NCBI RefSeq assembly: GCF_963676935.1
Contig: NZ_OY781470.1
Location: 1,146,680 to 1,210,679 of the forward strand
Direction of reading: 5' to 3'
DNA: 64,000 nt
Source of the DNA: Halarcobacter sp.
GTDB taxonomy: Bacteria > Campylobacterota > Campylobacteria > Campylobacterales > Arcobacteraceae
Shown piece after piece: positions 61,879-64,000 of the stretch. The stretch's first letter is position 1; each line of letters starts with the position of its first letter. A program made the position numbers and the translations under genes. Below the pieces are notes generated by a model. That model was not told the origin of the DNA. It was given only the letters and a program-made list of their open reading frames with translations, and did no database searches.

Positions 61879-62490
61879 ATGAGTAATGTAGAAAATGCTA
61901 GATTAAAATTTTATTGTGATGAAGATAGATGTATCTCTTGTGACGGATGTTCTGTTGCTTGTGCGGAAGCTCATGAGCTTCCAGCTGGAATAAACAGAAG
62001 AAAAGTAATTACTATGAATGAGGGAATCGAAGGATTAGAATATTCATTATCAATTGCTTGTATGCATTGTACTGATGCACCTTGTGAGCAAGTATGTCCT
62101 GTTGATTGCTTTTATGTAAGAAAAGATGGAATTGTACTTCATGACAAAGAAAAATGTATTGGATGTGCATATTGTTTATATGCTTGCCCTTTTGGTGCAC
62201 CACAGTTTCCACAAGATGGAGCTTTTGGAACTAAAGGAGCTATGGACAAATGTACTATGTGTGCTGGTGGACCACTTGAAACAAATAGTGAACATGAAAG
62301 AGAATTATATGGTCAAAATAGAATCTCTGAAGGAAAAGTTCCTGTATGTGCAGCTATGTGTTCAACAAAAGCATTATTAGTAGGTGACGCAACTGAAGTA
62401 GCTAATATTTATAGACAAAGAGTATTATCTGCTGGTCACGGACCTAAAACAAATCCATATGGTTGGTCTACGGCATACGGTTCTAAGTAG
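61879..62490 (+). CDS. fdhB: Formate dehydrogenase iron-sulfur subunit
   Basis: The 203-residue ferredoxin-like subunit carries four 4Fe-4S motifs: CISCDGCSVACAEAHELP, CMHCTDAPCEQVCPVDCF, CIGCAYCLYACPFGAPQF and CTMCAGG with a later CAAMC. It passes electrons from the catalytic subunit to the cytochrome b subunit. It has no signal of its own and is presumably exported with FdhA by the Tat system. It starts 10 bases after fdhA behind AAGGAG. Confidence 0.95.
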   Translation: MSNVENARLKFYCDEDRCISCDGCSVACAEAHELPAGINRRKVITMNEGIEGLEYSLSIACMHCTDAPCEQVCPVDCFYVRKDGIVLHDKEKCIGCAYCLYACPFGAPQFPQDGAFGTKGAMDKCTMCAGGPLETNSEHERELYGQNRISEGKVPVCAAMCSTKALLVGDATEVANIYRQRVLSAGHGPKTNPYGWSTAYGSK

Positions 62491-62501
62491 TAGGAGTTAA
62501 A

Positions 62502-63401
62502 ATGAAAATTAAATATATTATCCTTACTCTTTTAACATTATCAACATTAGCTTTTTGTGCTAATGCTGATAGTGCAATTTGGGGTAAAGATTTAGTGCCA
62601 AACATTTTAGCTTATGATAAAGAGGGATCTTTAGAACTTGGAAAATGGTTTACTGTTTTACAAGGTAAATATTTTTCTTTAGGGTTTTTAGCAATTATAT
62701 TAGGAATCCCTACTGTATTTTTAATACACTATTTAATTATTGGACCTATGATTTTTTCACATGATAGAAAAAAGATTCATGTATTTACGATTTTTCATAG
62801 GATAATACACTGGATTGCAGGATTCTCTTTTATAGTGTTAGTACCAACAGGATTTGTAATGATTTTTGGTACAACATTTGGTGGGGGAGAGTTTGTTAGA
62901 GTGTGTAAAGAGTTGCATGCTATATCAACTGTATTTTTTGCAATAGCAGTAATTCCTATGTTATTGATGTGGTTAAAAGAGATGTTACCAACATCTGACG
63001 ACATTAAATGGATGATGATTATGGGTGGTTACTTAAATAAAAGAAAAGACCCAATACCAGCTGGTAAATTTAATGCAGGTCAAAAAATGTGGTTTTGGCT
63101 TTGTACAGTTGGTGGAATTGTTATGATTGCAACAGGTGCAGCGATGTATTTCCAAGACTTTGAACTTGAAATAATTGCTCAACTTGGTTTATCACAAATA
63201 GATTTCTTAAGATTAAGTGCAATTATACATAATATTTTAGGTATGGCTGTAGCAGCTTTATTTTTTGTACATATTTATATGTCTGTATTTGCAATTAAAG
63301 GTGCAATACACTCTATGATTACAGGGGATAAAGAGGAAGAAGAAGTTGAAATTCTTCATAGTTCATATTATAAAAAATTAAAAGAGAATAATAAAATTTA
63401 A
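62502..63401 (+). CDS. fdhC: Formate dehydrogenase cytochrome b subunit
   Basis: The 299-residue membrane subunit has a cleavable-looking signal (IILTLLTLSTLAFCANA) and four membrane helices. Likely haem-b histidines lie in FHRIIHWIAGFSFIVLVPTG, LHAISTVFFAIAV and IHNILGMAVAALFFVHIYM. It takes electrons from FdhB to the quinone pool. It starts 11 bases after fdhB. Confidence 0.94.
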   Translation: MKIKYIILTLLTLSTLAFCANADSAIWGKDLVPNILAYDKEGSLELGKWFTVLQGKYFSLGFLAIILGIPTVFLIHYLIIGPMIFSHDRKKIHVFTIFHRIIHWIAGFSFIVLVPTGFVMIFGTTFGGGEFVRVCKELHAISTVFFAIAVIPMLLMWLKEMLPTSDDIKWMMIMGGYLNKRKDPIPAGKFNAGQKMWFWLCTVGGIVMIATGAAMYFQDFELEIIAQLGLSQIDFLRLSAIIHNILGMAVAALFFVHIYMSVFAIKGAIHSMITGDKEEEEVEILHSSYYKKLKENNKI

Positions 63402-63404
63402 ATT

Positions 63405-63426
63405 AGTCCTCTTTTATAAGGGGACT
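63405..63426 (+). terminator. Hairpin between fdhC and fdhD
   Basis: AGTCCTCTT pairs with AAGGGGACT (one G-T pair) around TTAT, followed by GTTTAAAA. It could lower expression of fdhD relative to the structural genes. A similar, weaker AGTCTC/GGGACT hairpin lies before the small Tat gene (about 58768-58787). Confidence 0.5.
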
Positions 63427-63444
63427 GTTTAAAAAAATTATTAA

Positions 63445-63465
63445 AATATGCAAAATTGACATATT
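63445..63465. promoter_or_regulatory. Inverted repeat shared with the region at 57624
   Basis: AATATG-N9-CATATT lies 13 bases before fdhD. The element at 57624-57644 has the same length and differs at only a few central bases. Together they may be binding sites of one regulator of the fdh genes. Confidence 0.45.
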
Positions 63466-63478
63466 AAAGAAGAGGAAA

Positions 63479-64000
63479 ATGGAAAATAGGAATTATTTAA
63501 AAAAAGTAATTATAGATAAAGTAAATGGCGATGATATTGCTGAAGTAGAAGATATTACAATTGAAGAATCAAGATTAAATATTTTTCTAAATGGAGAAAA
63601 AGCAATTTCAATGATGTGTATCCCTATTGACCAAAAAGCTCATGCAATTGGATTTTTAATGAGTGAAAATGTGATTTCATCTATTGATGATGTAGATGAT
63701 ATTACTATTAGTGAAGATGGTTTAAGAGTTGATATTAAAGCAGCAGTGGATGAAGACTCTTTAACAAACCTATATAAAGAAAAAACTCTTGTAAGTGGAT
63801 GTGGTGGAGGAGTAACAGGTAATATTGCAGGGCAAGTTCAAATACCTTTTAACCAAACTAGATTTGTGATTAGTCCAGAAGTTATAAGTAGTGAAATAAA
63901 ACAATTTTATCAAGATAGTGAACTATATATGCTAACTGGTTGTGTACATAAGGCTATGCTTTATTTAGAAGATGGTACCACGGTTACAGCTGAAGATATA
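63479..64000 (+). CDS. fdhD: FdhD sulfurtransferase, truncated by window end
   Basis: The first 174 codons of FdhD, with no stop before the window ends. FdhD passes sulfur to the molybdenum cofactor so that formate dehydrogenase becomes active. Visible motifs are SMMCIPIDQKAHAIGFLMSE, LVSGCGGGVTG (in the conserved cysteine loop region) and LTGCVHKAMLYLEDG. The ATG follows AAGAGGAAA. It lies 78 bases after fdhC, behind a hairpin and an inverted repeat. Confidence 0.93.
   Translation, partial: MENRNYLKKVIIDKVNGDDIAEVEDITIEESRLNIFLNGEKAISMMCIPIDQKAHAIGFLMSENVISSIDDVDDITISEDGLRVDIKAAVDEDSLTNLYKEKTLVSGCGGGVTGNIAGQVQIPFNQTRFVISPEVISSEIKQFYQDSELYMLTGCVHKAMLYLEDGTTVTAEDI

Overview
The window reads as chromosome of a Campylobacterota bacterium, most likely an Arcobacter-group organism. 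This is inferred from the strongly AT-rich coding sequence, the complete selenocysteine machinery (selA, selB, selD, tRNA-Sec), the selenocysteine formate dehydrogenase locus with its small Tat protein, the aroB-mscS-mtaB-AAA-bioV-mogA gene string, and histidine kinases with the H-box NIAHQWRQPL. No ribosomal RNA, insertion sequence, integrase, prophage or CRISPR array was seen.

Bases 1-22680 are a surface-adhesin and type I secretion region. It opens inside a giant RTX/beta-solenoid protein whose 5' end lies outside the window. A methyltransferase-TPR-glycosyltransferase-like fusion, an LapB-type ABC exporter and an HlyD-type adaptor follow. A second block then encodes a Cache-like membrane sensor, a MotA/TolQ/ExbB-like proton channel protein, its MotB/OmpA-like partner, a TolC-like outer-membrane protein carrying a roughly 900-residue periplasmic extension (SPOR-like modules plus twenty 16-residue charged helical repeats), a LapD-like degenerate GGDEF/EAL receptor, a lipoprotein and a Sel1-repeat protein. 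This is the most unusual part of the window: it looks like an adhesin export and retention machine with an added proton channel and peptidoglycan anchoring.

Bases 22681-33700 hold a solute-binding protein with a sensor kinase, tRNA-Glu, a small YdhR-like protein, an envelope-lipid operon (LtaS-like enzyme, EptA-like transferase, PAP2 phosphatase, DgkA) behind a 32-bp near-perfect palindrome, then fur, a TauE/SafE permease and a DsbA-like thiol protein. Bases 33800-42960 are mostly housekeeping: aroB, an MscS channel, mtaB, an FtsH-like ATPase without the protease site, bioV, mogA, a DASS transporter whose ribosome-binding site can be sequestered by a 13-bp hairpin, and an AraC regulator.

Bases 42980-64000 are the selenium and formate section. 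selA-selB, tRNA-Sec and selD (itself read through an in-frame UGA) supply selenocysteine. The formate dehydrogenase genes (Fe-S protein, chaperone, small Tat protein, selenoprotein fdhA, fdhB, fdhC, truncated fdhD) use it. Between the two groups lie a Tat-exported transglutaminase-like protein with MerT-like and MerP-like partners, a chemoreceptor, and a substrate-binding protein/kinase/response regulator/Panacea-like operon. Three copies of one 18-bp palindrome (GGTAAATAATATTTTACC type) sit upstream of the transglutaminase-Mer genes, the Fe-S protein and the fdh chaperone, suggesting shared control.
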